Positions 26,362-34,506 of a stretch of 35,168 bases of DNA are shown piece by piece. The DNA is from Alphaproteobacteria bacterium. GTDB taxonomy: Bacteria; Pseudomonadota; Alphaproteobacteria; SP197. The translations under genes and the position numbers were made by a program. Location: the NCBI GenBank assembly GCA_022823765.1, contig JAJEHK010000019.1, positions 1 through 35,168 of the forward strand. The letters run 5' to 3'. The notes under the pieces were generated by a model. That model saw only the letters and a list, made by a program, of their open reading frames with translations, was not told the origin of the DNA and searched no databases. The stretch's first letter is position 1, and every line of letters starts with the position of its first letter.

Positions 26362-27831
26362 ATGGATGCTTCCGGCAACATTCCCGAGTTCGGCGTCGCC
26401 GAGATTTCTCAACGGGTGCGCTCGACCGTCGAGGCGGCCTTCGAGCGCGTCCGCATTCGCGGCGAAATCGGCCGCGTCACGAGGGCTGCATCGGGACACG
26501 TCTACCTCTCCATGAAGGAAGACAAGGCGGTGCTCGACTGCGTCTGCTGGTCCAGGACGGCAAATCGTCTGGCCCACCGGCCCGAACAGGGCCTGGAAAT
26601 GGTGGCCACAGGCAAACTGACGACCTATCCCGGCCGTTCCAGCTATCAGTTGATCATCGAGAGCCTTGAGCCTGCCGGACTCGGCGCTTTGATGGTGCTT
26701 CTCGAGAAACGGCGCAAACAACTCGAGGCAGAAGGGCTTTTCGATCCCGCGAAGAGGCAGCCGCTGCCGTCACTGCCCGACGTCATCGGTGTCGTGACAT
26801 CACCGACGGGTGCGGTGATCCGTGACATCCTGCACCGCCTGCGCGAACGCTTTCCCCGCCATGTCCTGGTGTGGCCGGTGGCGGTGCAGGGGGATGCGGC
26901 TGCGGCCGAGATCACCACCGCCATCGAAGGATTCAACGCCATCGGCGACGATGATCGGGTGCCGCGCCCCGATCTCATCATCGTCGCCCGCGGCGGTGGC
27001 AGTTTCGAGGACCTCATGCCCTTCAACGAGGAGAATGTGGTGCGGGCTGCTGCCGCCAGTGCCATACCGCTGATATCGGCCGTGGGACACGAAACGGACA
27101 CCACCCTGATCGATCATGCCGCGGACCTGAGAGCGCCGACACCAACAGCGGCAGCGGAGATTGCCGTACCGGTGCGGGCCGAACTCATGGCGCGCCTGAT
27201 CGAGACTGACGGCAGGCTGGTGCGGGCGACGACGGAACTGCACCAGCGCCTTGCCAGTCATCTGGCAGGTCTCGCCCGCGGGTTGCCGAGGCCCGGTCGC
27301 ATTCTCGACCAGAGGAGCCAGGATCTCGATCACGCCGTCTCGGGCCTCGACCGGGTGATGTCTCTGAGGCTCGCCGGTCTTGGCCGCACTCTTGACGAGC
27401 GCATCCTCGCGATGCCGCAACCGGGCGCCTGGATCGCCGAAAGGCGTGCCCGGCTCGCCGGTGTTGCCGCGGGCATCAATGCGGAACTCCTTGCCGGGCG
27501 CGTGGCCCGCACAGGGGATCGGCTCGCCCACCTGGCCGGCAATCTCGACCGGGCCGTCGGGGAACGGCTGGCAGTGCCGGACCACGCCATCACCCGGCTC
27601 CGCACGCTCCTGGAAAGTCTCAGCTACCGTTCCGTTCTCGAACGCGGGTATGCGGTCATTCGATCAGGTGGAACGCCCGTGACACGGGTTGCAGGCGTCG
27701 GTGATGGCGACCGCCTCGCCATCGAGTTCGCCGACGGAACTGTCGATGCCGTCGCAGGAGATGCAGGCAAGGAGTCGCGCCGCAGGACGCGCCCGAAACC
27801 CAGCGACACCGAGCAGTTCAATCTCTTCTGA
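26362..27831 (+). CDS. xseA: Exodeoxyribonuclease VII large subunit
   Basis: Large subunit of the single-strand-specific exonuclease VII. The 489-residue product begins with an OB-fold: IPEFGVAEISQRVRSTVEAAFERVRIRGEIG and GHVYLSMKEDKAVLDCVCW. The catalytic domain follows with VIGVVTSPTGAVIRDILHRL, PDLIIVARGGGSFEDLMPFNEE and SAVGHETDTTLIDHAADLRAPTPTAAAE, all diagnostic. The C-terminal half is helical (coiled-coil arm), ending in a short basic segment. The ATG at 26362 was chosen because family similarity starts there; the frame is open further upstream but overlaps purD. No xseB gene is visible in the window. Confidence 0.96.
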   Translation: MDASGNIPEFGVAEISQRVRSTVEAAFERVRIRGEIGRVTRAASGHVYLSMKEDKAVLDCVCWSRTANRLAHRPEQGLEMVATGKLTTYPGRSSYQLIIESLEPAGLGALMVLLEKRRKQLEAEGLFDPAKRQPLPSLPDVIGVVTSPTGAVIRDILHRLRERFPRHVLVWPVAVQGDAAAAEITTAIEGFNAIGDDDRVPRPDLIIVARGGGSFEDLMPFNEENVVRAAAASAIPLISAVGHETDTTLIDHAADLRAPTPTAAAEIAVPVRAELMARLIETDGRLVRATTELHQRLASHLAGLARGLPRPGRILDQRSQDLDHAVSGLDRVMSLRLAGLGRTLDERILAMPQPGAWIAERRARLAGVAAGINAELLAGRVARTGDRLAHLAGNLDRAVGERLAVPDHAITRLRTLLESLSYRSVLERGYAVIRSGGTPVTRVAGVGDGDRLAIEFADGTVDAVAGDAGKESRRRTRPKPSDTEQFNLF

Positions 27832-27896
27832 GCCGGCGTCGCTCGACCGGGAAACAGCGTGATCCTGCTACGCCACCCCTTCGTGATGAATACGGG

Positions 27897-28550
27897 TCAA
27901 CCGATGCGAATGCCCTTGAGATGCTCGGGACGAGGAACGCCGGGCTTCAGGCGCGGATCGTCCTCGGGCTCGCCGATCACGGTGCGCACCGGCACAAGCC
28001 CGGCCCAGATGTCGAGGGCGTAGTCCTCCTCGTCGTCTTCGCAATGGCCGGTCCTTATCTTGGCGCTGGCCTCCTCGATGGTCATCCCGACAACCGAGGT
28101 GGCCTTGAGCTCCTGGGCCTGCACCGGGCGCAGGGTCTCCCAACGGCCCGGCACGAAGCGGTCCAGGAAGGCCTTGAGGGAAGCTTCCTTCTCGGCTGCA
28201 TCCTTGATCAAGGCGGCCGTGCCGAAAAGCGTGGCCGAGCGGTAGTTGACGCTGGAATGCATGCCCGAGCGCGCCAGCACGAAGCCGTCGAGGTGAAAGA
28301 CGTTGACGCAGACCGGCACGCCGCCATGAACCTTGCGCAGCATGCGGCTGGCCGATGAGCCATGCCAGTAAACACGCTCACCCTCCCGCCAGACCAGCGT
28401 CGGCGTAACATAGGGCTGGCCCTTGATCACGTAGCCGACCGAACCGGTGCCGATCTCGTCGATCAGCCGGTGCACGGTGTCGGCATCGTAGTGAGCGCGC
28501 TTGAAGAGCCGCTTTACGCGGCTGCGTTCGCTGGGGACGAAGGTATTCAA
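27897..28550 (-). CDS. Pyridoxamine 5'-phosphate oxidase-family (FMN split-barrel) protein
   Basis: Predicted cytoplasmic flavin-binding protein of 217 residues in the PNPOx-like group that includes NimA-type proteins. Blocks such as GSVGYVIKGQPYVTPTLVWREGERVYWHG, SSASRMLRKVHGGVPVCVNVFHLDGFVLA and MHSSVNYRSATLFG form the split barrel. The C-terminal segment DDEEDYALDIWAGLVPVRTVIGEPEDDP is typical of this subgroup. The evident start is TTG at 28550, with GGGAG 7 bases upstream; no suitable ATG exists. The TTG overlaps a TGA in another frame (TTGA), which ends a possible methyltransferase remnant. The exact substrate is unknown. Confidence 0.87.
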   Translation of the reverse strand: MNTFVPSERSRVKRLFKRAHYDADTVHRLIDEIGTGSVGYVIKGQPYVTPTLVWREGERVYWHGSSASRMLRKVHGGVPVCVNVFHLDGFVLARSGMHSSVNYRSATLFGTAALIKDAAEKEASLKAFLDRFVPGRWETLRPVQAQELKATSVVGMTIEEASAKIRTGHCEDDEEDYALDIWAGLVPVRTVIGEPEDDPRLKPGVPRPEHLKGIRIG

Positions 28551-28690
28551 GGTTTGACTCCCGAAAAAGTGGCATGGCCGGCGTCGGACAACCAGCGCAA
28601 CTGGTCGAACAGACTCGACAACATGTCAACCGGGTCGGCGCATCGGTTCCAGCCGTCGTGAGGTGGAAGTTCGTGCGTTGTGCGGGTGCC
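28547..28690 (-). pseudogene. Possible remnant of a methyltransferase C-terminus
   Basis: On the - strand this stretch reads THELPPHDGWNRCADPVDML followed directly by SSLFDQLRWLSDAGHATF and a final GVKP. It resembles the C-terminal end of small SAM-dependent methyltransferases, where a DQLRWL-x-x-AGF-type segment is followed by about 15 more residues. Here the end looks shortened, as if about a dozen residues between the AGF-like and AGH-like positions were lost. No methyltransferase N-terminus is present upstream. The reading ends in a TGA overlapping the TTG of the PNPOx-like gene, as operon partners do. Similarity is by memory and pattern only. Confidence 0.33.
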
Positions 28691-29204
28691 GTCGAGAGGG
28701 ATGGCGGCCCCGCATACCATCGTCCCGGCGACGCTCCCCGAGACTGGGGCCAAGGTCGCGCCCGGTGTCTGCGACCCGGACCATGGCCGGTTCGCCAAGA
28801 CCGCCTTCGCCGTCGGCCTCGAGCACGGTGGATCAGGGTGATGCGGCCGTTCGCCGCCGTCTCGCCCGCGGCGGCGAGGAGGTCGCTGCAGCAAGGTCCC
28901 GATGGCTGGGCCGGCCGCGTGGGCATGACGTCCGTCAGGACGACGATGTCCAGGCACGTGGCGCACCATCGCGGACGCCCCGCCTGGCCGAGGGTCAGCG
29001 GGAAAGCAGCAACCTTCCGTTCGCCTTGTCATTGCCGTGCCCAAGGACGATGCGCTACCACCGTACCGCCGCAAATCGTGTGTCGACATGACCGCGAAGG
29101 CCGAGTCATGGTCGGAAGGCTGCGGCGCCCGGCTTTACCGCGCCGCGGGCGCCTGTCATGTCAGAGCAGCGGCTTGCGCGCTGGGCACATCGGAGGAAGC
29201 AACC
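28691..29204. other. Gene-poor, possibly decayed stretch
   Basis: With the neighbouring remnant, about 650 bases lie between the PNPOx-like gene and the SDR without a convincing intact gene. Open frames on both strands have arginine/proline-rich, low-information translations and no ribosome binding sites. On the - strand, two adjacent frames between about 28745 and 28970 give protein-like text (ILTDVMPT-like and VRVADTG-like pieces), which may mean a frameshifted dead gene. I cannot name it. Confidence 0.4.
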
Positions 29205-29894
29205 ATGGTACATACTGCGCTCGTCACCGGCGGCAACCGGGGAATCGGACTCGAGATCTGCCGCCAGCTTGCTCGCGAGGGACATGCGATCGTGCTCGGC
29301 TCCCGCGATCCAGCGTCCGGCAAGGAGGCTGCAGCCGATCTGCAGAGGGCCGGTCATGACGTTCGCGTCGTGGCGCTCGACGTCTCCGACGACGAGTCGG
29401 TCCGGGCCTGTGCGGGCGATCTCGCCGGTGCCGGGGTCGAAGTTGATGTGCTCGTCAACAACGCCGGCGTGCTTGCAGAGGGCGACCTTCTTTCGGGAAG
29501 TCCCGCACCGATGGACGAGGCGGTCGCCGTCAACTTCCTTGGCCCGTACCGCACCGCACGCGCCTTCATGCCCGGCATGACCAGGCGAGGATGGGGCCGG
29601 GTGGTGAATGTCTCGTCCGGCTGGGGATCGTTCGCCTCCGGGCTCGAGGGTCCGGCGGCCTACGCTATCTCGAAAGCCGCGCTCAATGCGCTCACCGTGC
29701 GTCTGGCGCGCGAAGCCGGACCGGGGGTCCTGGTCAATTGCATGTGCCCGGGCTGGGTACGCACCCGGATGGGCGGCGCGACAGCGACGCGCTCGGTTGC
29801 GCAGGGTGCCGACACCGCGCTCTTCCTTGCGACCCTGCCCGACGATGGGCCGAACGGCGGATTCTTCCGCGATCGGACGCCCGAGCCCTGGTAG
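29205..29894 (+). CDS. Short-chain dehydrogenase/reductase
   Basis: NAD(P)-dependent oxidoreductase of 229 residues, cytoplasmic. The classical SDR motifs are present: TGGNRGIG at residues 8-15 for cofactor binding, NNAG at 85-88, the catalytic Ser in NVSSGWG (137/138), and YAISK with Tyr 153 and Lys 157. The C-terminal PGWVRTRMGG is also typical. An Arg soon after the first strand (GSRD) suggests NADPH preference, which is inference. The ATG at 29205 has GGAGGA at 10-base spacing; the frame is open further upstream without similarity. The overall pattern recalls carbonyl-reductase-like SDRs. It stands alone between two gene-poor gaps. Confidence 0.92.
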   Translation: MVHTALVTGGNRGIGLEICRQLAREGHAIVLGSRDPASGKEAAADLQRAGHDVRVVALDVSDDESVRACAGDLAGAGVEVDVLVNNAGVLAEGDLLSGSPAPMDEAVAVNFLGPYRTARAFMPGMTRRGWGRVVNVSSGWGSFASGLEGPAAYAISKAALNALTVRLAREAGPGVLVNCMCPGWVRTRMGGATATRSVAQGADTALFLATLPDDGPNGGFFRDRTPEPW

Positions 29895-30300
29895 CCTTGC
29901 CGGACGATCGCTGCAGGACAGCGATGGAGCGGGTCAGCCTCGAGACCGACGCCACAGGGAGGCAATTCGCTTCCGGCAACCGGCGCGGTCCACTCCGCAT
30001 CCAGCCGCCACGTACGGAATCCTCAGACCCCCGACCGGAAGCTTCCAGATTCCGGCGCCGTATGCGTCAACGCACCCGCAACGGATCTGCGCGGAGAGCC
30101 CAGCCAGCGTCCCTACCGGGATTCGGGGTCGAGACCATTTCGCAGGACGACACCACTCTTCGCTCCCAGGTTGCCCTGCCAAGCACTTGATGAGGAACGT
30201 GCCTGCTCAAGGTCCCGAGGGCATCGTGAGGAGACTTCCGGATCGTCGCTCAGGGGATGGCCACAATCGACCGCGAGCACGTTGCCCCGTTTCGAGAAAC
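29895..30300. other. Gene-poor gap with a kdsB-derived repeat
   Basis: About 400 bases without a supportable gene. Open frames here have no family similarity or ribosome binding sites. The only structured feature is a 25-base exact copy of the kdsB 3' end at 30193-30217. On the - strand it keeps the KdsB reading PRDLEQARS, preceded by sequence that could be a much-decayed continuation of kdsB. Confidence 0.5.
30193..30217 (-). repeat. 25-base direct repeat, gap copy
   Basis: Identical over 25 bases to 32213-32237, in the same orientation. On the - strand it reads R-D-L-E-Q-A-R-S, as in the KdsB C-terminus, then diverges. It lies in a gene-poor gap, 84 bases from the stop of the methyltransferase gene at 30301. 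Confidence 0.85.
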
Positions 30301-31071
30301 TCAGCGCGGAGCCCGGCGGCCCGACAGGCGCGCCGCGAAGCGAAGACGGACGTAGTCGGCCGTCCAGTTGCCCTCGCCGTCACACAGGCTTTGGCGCAGA
30401 AGGTCGAGGGTCTCGTCGCGGGCCTCTTGGCGTTCTCCTGCCGGCAGGGCCGCATAGAACGGTCCGGCAAAAGTCTCGAGCCAGCCTTTCATGCCTGTCG
30501 GAAGCGGAGTCGGGCGCGGGATGAGTTCGATGCTGTCGACAGAGAATCCGGCCGCCTCCAGCCGGCCGCGGTAATCGTTCGGCGTGGGATAGAACCACGG
30601 ATTGACGGCCGCGATGTCGACGCCGTGCCCGCCCAACACTGCGGCGAGCGCCGTGACGACCGCAGCCATGTTTCCGTGCCCGCCGAATTCGCCCACGAAG
30701 CGTCCACCCCGCTTCAGTGCACGGACCACACCGGCGATGGCAGCGTCGGCATCCCCGACCCAGTGCAGGACGGCGTTCGAGAACACCGCGTCGAACTCGG
30801 CCTCGAAGGCGAGCGCAGTGGCATTCATGAGGCGAGCGTCGATGCCACGGTCGCGGGCCGCCGCGACCATCGCCGGCGAATGGTCGACGCCAACCACCTC
30901 GCAGCCGGCCTCGACGATTTCCCGGGTCAGCGCGCCATCGCCACAACCGAGGTCCAGAACACGCTCACCCGGCCTCGGCGCGAGTAGCGCAAGCACGGGA
31001 CGCCCCAGAACCGGCACGAAGCCTGCGTTGGCCTGATAAACCTGGGCGTTCCAGGATTGCTCCGATGTCAT
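30301..31071 (-). CDS. Class I SAM-dependent methyltransferase
   Basis: Predicted cytoplasmic methyltransferase of 256 residues. Motif I is VLDLGCGDGALT (about 39-50), followed by VVGVDHSPAMVAAARDR (motif II acid), FDAVFSNAVLHWVGD (motif IV-like) and ALKRGGRFVGEFGG. The order and the C-terminal YRGRLEAAGFSVDSIELIPRPTPLP are typical of the Methyltransf_11/25 group and recall trans-aconitate methyltransferase-like proteins. No substrate can be assigned. The ATG at 31071 opens the protein with MTSEQSWNAQVYQAN, common in the group. It is encoded downstream of pheA on the same strand but 223 bases away. Confidence 0.88.
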   Translation of the reverse strand: MTSEQSWNAQVYQANAGFVPVLGRPVLALLAPRPGERVLDLGCGDGALTREIVEAGCEVVGVDHSPAMVAAARDRGIDARLMNATALAFEAEFDAVFSNAVLHWVGDADAAIAGVVRALKRGGRFVGEFGGHGNMAAVVTALAAVLGGHGVDIAAVNPWFYPTPNDYRGRLEAAGFSVDSIELIPRPTPLPTGMKGWLETFAGPFYAALPAGERQEARDETLDLLRQSLCDGEGNWTADYVRLRFAARLSGRRAPR

Positions 31072-31294
31072 GGCGGCCGCTCCCTGGACCGGGCGGGACT
31101 ATCACTGCGACCGGGAGGCGGCAAGGGGAACACCATGAGAGCGGACCTGATCGTGCCATCTTCAGGCGTCTGAAGGGGATGCAGATGTGACCCTTGCCAG
31201 TCCGGACGACAACTGGCTGGCAGTGAATGATCTCGACGGGAAGGAACGAGGGAGCCAATGATCCTTCGGCAGGTCTGGCAAGGCGCTGCTGTCG

Positions 31295-32173
31295 TCAGAC
31301 AGTCTCCCGGTCGCCGGCGTCCTTGTGCATGGCGTCCCTGTAGGGATGCGCCGCATAGGTTCCGAGAATCCTCACTTCGATGGCAAAGAACCCCAGTTCC
31401 TCCAGGGCGAGACGCATCGGGCGTTCATCGGGATGGCCTTCGGCGTCGACATGGAACTGGGCGGCGCTGAAGGTGCCGTCGATCATGTAGCTCTCGATCT
31501 TCGTCAGGTTGACACCGTTGGTGGCAAAGCCGCCCAGTGCCTTGTAGAGCGCCGCGGGAACGCTCCGCACCCGGAAGATCATGCTGGTGATGAGGGTGTC
31601 GCTACCTGGTTCAGGGAGGGGAACAGGCCGGGACAGGACGAGGAACCGGGTGTGATTGTGGTCGGCGTCCTCGAGGTCCCGCTCCAGGATGTCGAGGCCG
31701 TAGATGCGGGCTGCCAGTTCCGAGGCGATGGCGCCATGGGCCGGATCGCCCCTGCCGGCAACGTCATGGGCAGCGCCGGCGGTGTCCGCATGGGATGCCG
31801 GTTCGACCCCAAGGCGCCGCAAGGCCTTGCGGCACTGACTGAGCGCCTGGATATGGGAATGAACGACGGCAAGGTCCTTCACCCCGGCGCCGGGCACACC
31901 CAGAAGACTGTGGTTCACCTTGTGGAAGTGCTCTCCGACGATCTGCAGGGACGAAAGAGGCATCAGGTGGTGGACATCGGCGACCCGCCCGGCAACGGAA
32001 TTCTCGATCGGCAGCATGGCCAGACGCGCGTCGCCGTCTTCCACGGCCTGGAAGACATCCTCGAAGGAGGCGCACGGCAGGGATGTCATGGATGGATAGG
32101 CTTCCTGGCAGGCAAGGTGCGAATAGGCGCCGGGCTTGCCCTGGAAGGCGATGGTGTTGTCGCTGGCGGTCAT
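31295..32173 (-). CDS. pheA: Prephenate dehydratase
   Basis: Converts prephenate to phenylpyruvate in phenylalanine synthesis. The 292-residue product lacks a chorismate mutase domain. It has the dehydratase blocks IAFQGKPGAYSHLACQEAYP and LAMLPIENSVAGRVADVHHL, the catalytic Thr-Arg-Phe in HTRFLVLSRP, and a C-terminal ACT domain (ALYKALGGFATNGVNLTKIESYM), in which ESYM replaces ESRP as in many alphaproteobacterial enzymes. The ACT domain should give phenylalanine feedback control. The ATG at 32173 was chosen at the family N-terminus; the open frame upstream runs into kdsB. It follows kdsB by 28 bases, a familiar alphaproteobacterial pairing. Confidence 0.96.
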   Translation of the reverse strand: MTASDNTIAFQGKPGAYSHLACQEAYPSMTSLPCASFEDVFQAVEDGDARLAMLPIENSVAGRVADVHHLMPLSSLQIVGEHFHKVNHSLLGVPGAGVKDLAVVHSHIQALSQCRKALRRLGVEPASHADTAGAAHDVAGRGDPAHGAIASELAARIYGLDILERDLEDADHNHTRFLVLSRPVPLPEPGSDTLITSMIFRVRSVPAALYKALGGFATNGVNLTKIESYMIDGTFSAAQFHVDAEGHPDERPMRLALEELGFFAIEVRILGTYAAHPYRDAMHKDAGDRETV

Positions 32174-32201
32174 GGCGTGGATCGGGGACTGGCAACGTCC
32201 C

Positions 32202-32930
32202 TCAGCAGAAGAAGGAACGTGCCTGCTCAAGGTCCCGGGGAGTATCGACACCGACCGGAACACTGTCAACGCGGCCCACGGCGATGCTCATGCCGGCCTC
32301 AAGGATGCGCATCTGCTCCAGCCGTTCCCTTCGCTCCAGGGGTCTTGCCGGCAACGCAACAAAGCGTTCGAGCGCTTCCCGGCGGTAGGCATAGATGCCG
32401 ACATGGTGCCACAGGGGACCCTCGCCCCAGGGCGCGCGAGCTCTCGTGAAACACAACGCTCTGCCCGTCTCGTCTTCGTCGTTCCAGGCCACCACAACCT
32501 TCACGACGTTGGGATCACGGGCTTCGTCTTCGTTCGTCGTCGGTGCCGCAAGAGTGGCCACGTCGGCGCCGCTCCTGGTGAGGGTGGCGACAACGAGACC
32601 GAGGTCGCGCGGCTGGAGGGTCGGCAGATCCCCCTGCAGATTGACCACCACGTCGATACCGTCTGCACGGTCGATGCGGGCCAGTGCCTGGTGCACCCGA
32701 TCCGACCCCGACCGCAGATCGTGGTCTGTCATGACAGCCTCTCCGCCCGCTCCTTCAACGGCATCGGCAATGACGCGGTCAGCGGCAGCAACGACGACAC
32801 GCCCGACATCGGCTTCGGTGGCGCGCCGCCATACCTGGACGATCATCGGTTCGCCACCGACACTCGCCAGGGGTTTCCCCGGCAACCTGGTGGACGCCAT
32901 GCGTGCTGGAATGACGATGATCGTCGACAT
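32202..32930 (-). CDS. kdsB: 3-deoxy-manno-octulosonate cytidylyltransferase (CMP-Kdo synthetase)
   Basis: Activates Kdo with CTP for lipopolysaccharide core synthesis, in the cytoplasm. The 242-residue product starts MSTIIVIPARMASTRLPGKP, the nucleotide-binding signature. DHDLRSGSDRVHQAL, VVNLQGDLPTLQP and LWHHVGIYAYRREALERFVA follow, and the end is VGVDTPRDLEQAR. It starts 2 bases after the stop of the DUF1989 gene and is followed by pheA, so the three probably share a transcript. The last 30 coding bases contain a 25-base sequence repeated 2 kb away. Confidence 0.96.
   Translation of the reverse strand: MSTIIVIPARMASTRLPGKPLASVGGEPMIVQVWRRATEADVGRVVVAAADRVIADAVEGAGGEAVMTDHDLRSGSDRVHQALARIDRADGIDVVVNLQGDLPTLQPRDLGLVVATLTRSGADVATLAAPTTNEDEARDPNVVKVVVAWNDEDETGRALCFTRARAPWGEGPLWHHVGIYAYRREALERFVALPARPLERRERLEQMRILEAGMSIAVGRVDSVPVGVDTPRDLEQARSFFC
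32213..32237 (-). repeat. 25-base direct repeat, kdsB copy
   Basis: Lies inside the last codons of kdsB and is identical to 30193-30217 in the same orientation. The two copies flank the methyltransferase gene and pheA. A chance 25-base match within 35 kb is very unlikely. Confidence 0.85.
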
Positions 32931-32932
32931 GG

Positions 32933-33553
32933 TCAGCCGGCAGTCGATGCCTCTTCCGGACAGTGATCATGGACCTCGACACGAAGAGGCGTGGAGCGTC
33001 CGCCGACAATGCGTTCCGACGAACAGGCCGTGAGGATGACGATGCAGTCGATTTCGGCTCTCAGCGTGACGCTGTCACCCGCCGCGCTCAGGGTGTCGCC
33101 GATGACGAACCGGCCGTCCGGCCCGGGGGGCGTGTTCTGGAACAGGTTGACCGGATCGGGTTGCAGGACATGCCCGATCCCCGCATCGCGCGCCGCCTCG
33201 AAGTAGTTGTCGCGGCAGTTGGGATGATCCACCAGCCCCCTGCCGGCGTACCAGTCCCGGTTGCACGAGGCATAGAGCATGTCGTGGCATCCCGGTGACG
33301 CGTCGGCGATGAAGGTGAAGACCGGACGATCCCGGTTGGTGAAGAAGCGCTGCCCCGGCTCGGGAAAGATGTTGCCGTTGTGAAGCCGGGTGACCGACGG
33401 GCTCATGAATTCATCGTGATCGGACTCGCTGACGGCGAAGAGATCGCCGACCTGGCATCCCTCGACATCGACGATGCGGACGTGCTGGCCACTGTTCACG
33501 GCAATCCAGCCATTCGAGTACCCGGGAACATCCACCGAACGAATCCCGACCAT
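32933..33553 (-). CDS. DUF1989 / urea-carboxylase-associated family protein
   Basis: A 206-residue predicted cytoplasmic protein of the DUF1989 family, often annotated urea carboxylase-associated or aminomethyltransferase-like; biochemical function is poorly known. Family features are VDVEGCQVGDLFAVS (D-x-x-G-x-Q-x-x-D), SPSVTRLHNGNIFPEPGQRFFTN, and SPGCHDMLYASCNRDWY with Cys and His residues that probably bind metal. The tail DHCPEEASTAG follows RVEVHDH. The ATG at 33553 has GAGGAGGGG just upstream; the longer open frame overlaps the divergent promoter region. No urea carboxylase genes are nearby. It precedes kdsB by 2 bases, an unusual partner. Confidence 0.88.
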   Translation of the reverse strand: MVGIRSVDVPGYSNGWIAVNSGQHVRIVDVEGCQVGDLFAVSESDHDEFMSPSVTRLHNGNIFPEPGQRFFTNRDRPVFTFIADASPGCHDMLYASCNRDWYAGRGLVDHPNCRDNYFEAARDAGIGHVLQPDPVNLFQNTPPGPDGRFVIGDTLSAAGDSVTLRAEIDCIVILTACSSERIVGGRSTPLRVEVHDHCPEEASTAG

Positions 33554-33743
33554 GACCACACCCCTCCTCAGCCTTGAAACACCATACGTGAGACTATTCG
33601 GGACCTGTCCTGACGACAATCGGGCCACGGCAGGGCAGTCGAGAAGGGACTTGAACAGCGACGTGACTTGGCTAATCTCCGCAACGCCTCGAAGGAGGCA
33701 CCACTCCCCCAACCGGGACCACTCTTTTTCGGGGCCGGTGCGC

Positions 33744-34484
33744 ATGGATGCTCTGGAATTCAACAAGATTGCCGCCGGCCTGCTGGTCGGCCTTTTGCTT
33801 GCGTTTGGCATCGGCAAACTGGTCAACACGCTCTACGGCCCGGCCGTGGAACATGCTGCGCCCGAGCATGCTGAAGACATGATGGCTGACGCCGAAGCCG
33901 TCGACGAGACACCGGCCGTCGAGGTTCCGGCCGTGGTGGTGCCGATTGCCACCCTGCTGGCCAGTGCGGACCTCGCCAATGGCGAAAAGCAGTTTCGCAA
34001 GTGCAAGAGTTGCCACAGCGTCGAGGCGGGCGGCCGGGATGGACAGGGACCCAATCTCTACGGTGTGGTCGGTGCGCCGCAGGGACACCGCGACACCTTC
34101 AACTATTCCGATGTCATCGCCGGCCTGGGCGGAACCTGGACGTTCGAGGAATTGAGCCTCTACATCACCGACCCCAAGGGCTACGCACCCGGAAACAAGA
34201 TGGTGTTCAAGGGCATCTCCGACGACGAGGATCGCGCCGACCTCATCGCCTGGCTCAACACCCAGAGCGATGCACCGCTCGCCCTGCCCGAAGCCGCCGG
34301 GGACGAGACGTCGCTGGACGATACCTCGATGCTGGAACCGGCGGATGCGGAAGATCACCCCGTCGAAGATCCTGTGCTTGCCATGATCACCGGGGCCTCC
34401 GTCGAGGAAGGCGGACGTGCCGCGGTGATCGCCTGGATGGGATCGCTCAGCGACGATCCCTCGCCTTTCGCCAGGATCGAGTAG
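33744..34484 (+). CDS. Membrane-anchored cytochrome c (CycM-like) with extended C-terminus
   Basis: Predicted periplasm-facing electron carrier of 246 residues. An N-terminal anchor (residues about 8-26) is followed by an Ala/Glu/Pro-rich linker. The heme-binding CKSCH sits at residues 87-91, the NLYGVVGAPQG segment follows, and the sixth ligand is Met 153 in GNKMVFKG. This matches CycM/cytochrome c552-type carriers between the bc1 complex and terminal oxidase. The usual heme domain would end near residue 178. Here an acidic linker and then EEGGRAAVIAWMGSLSDDP (221-238) follow, resembling the last heme-domain helix EDRADLIAWLNTQSDAP (162-178). The ATG was chosen at the anchor start; the ribosome binding site is weak. 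Confidence 0.9.
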   Translation: MDALEFNKIAAGLLVGLLLAFGIGKLVNTLYGPAVEHAAPEHAEDMMADAEAVDETPAVEVPAVVVPIATLLASADLANGEKQFRKCKSCHSVEAGGRDGQGPNLYGVVGAPQGHRDTFNYSDVIAGLGGTWTFEELSLYITDPKGYAPGNKMVFKGISDDEDRADLIAWLNTQSDAPLALPEAAGDETSLDDTSMLEPADAEDHPVEDPVLAMITGASVEEGGRAAVIAWMGSLSDDPSPFARIE

Positions 34485-34506
34485 GCAACCCGGGGGGAGG
34501 GCGTTC

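Noticed and set aside
28745-28970. Minus-strand text resembling receiver or histidine-kinase fragments (ILTDVMPT-like, VRVADTG-like)
   Set aside because: The pieces lie in different frames, lack the conserved Asn and Gly boxes of an ATPase domain, and are too short to support a named pseudogene.
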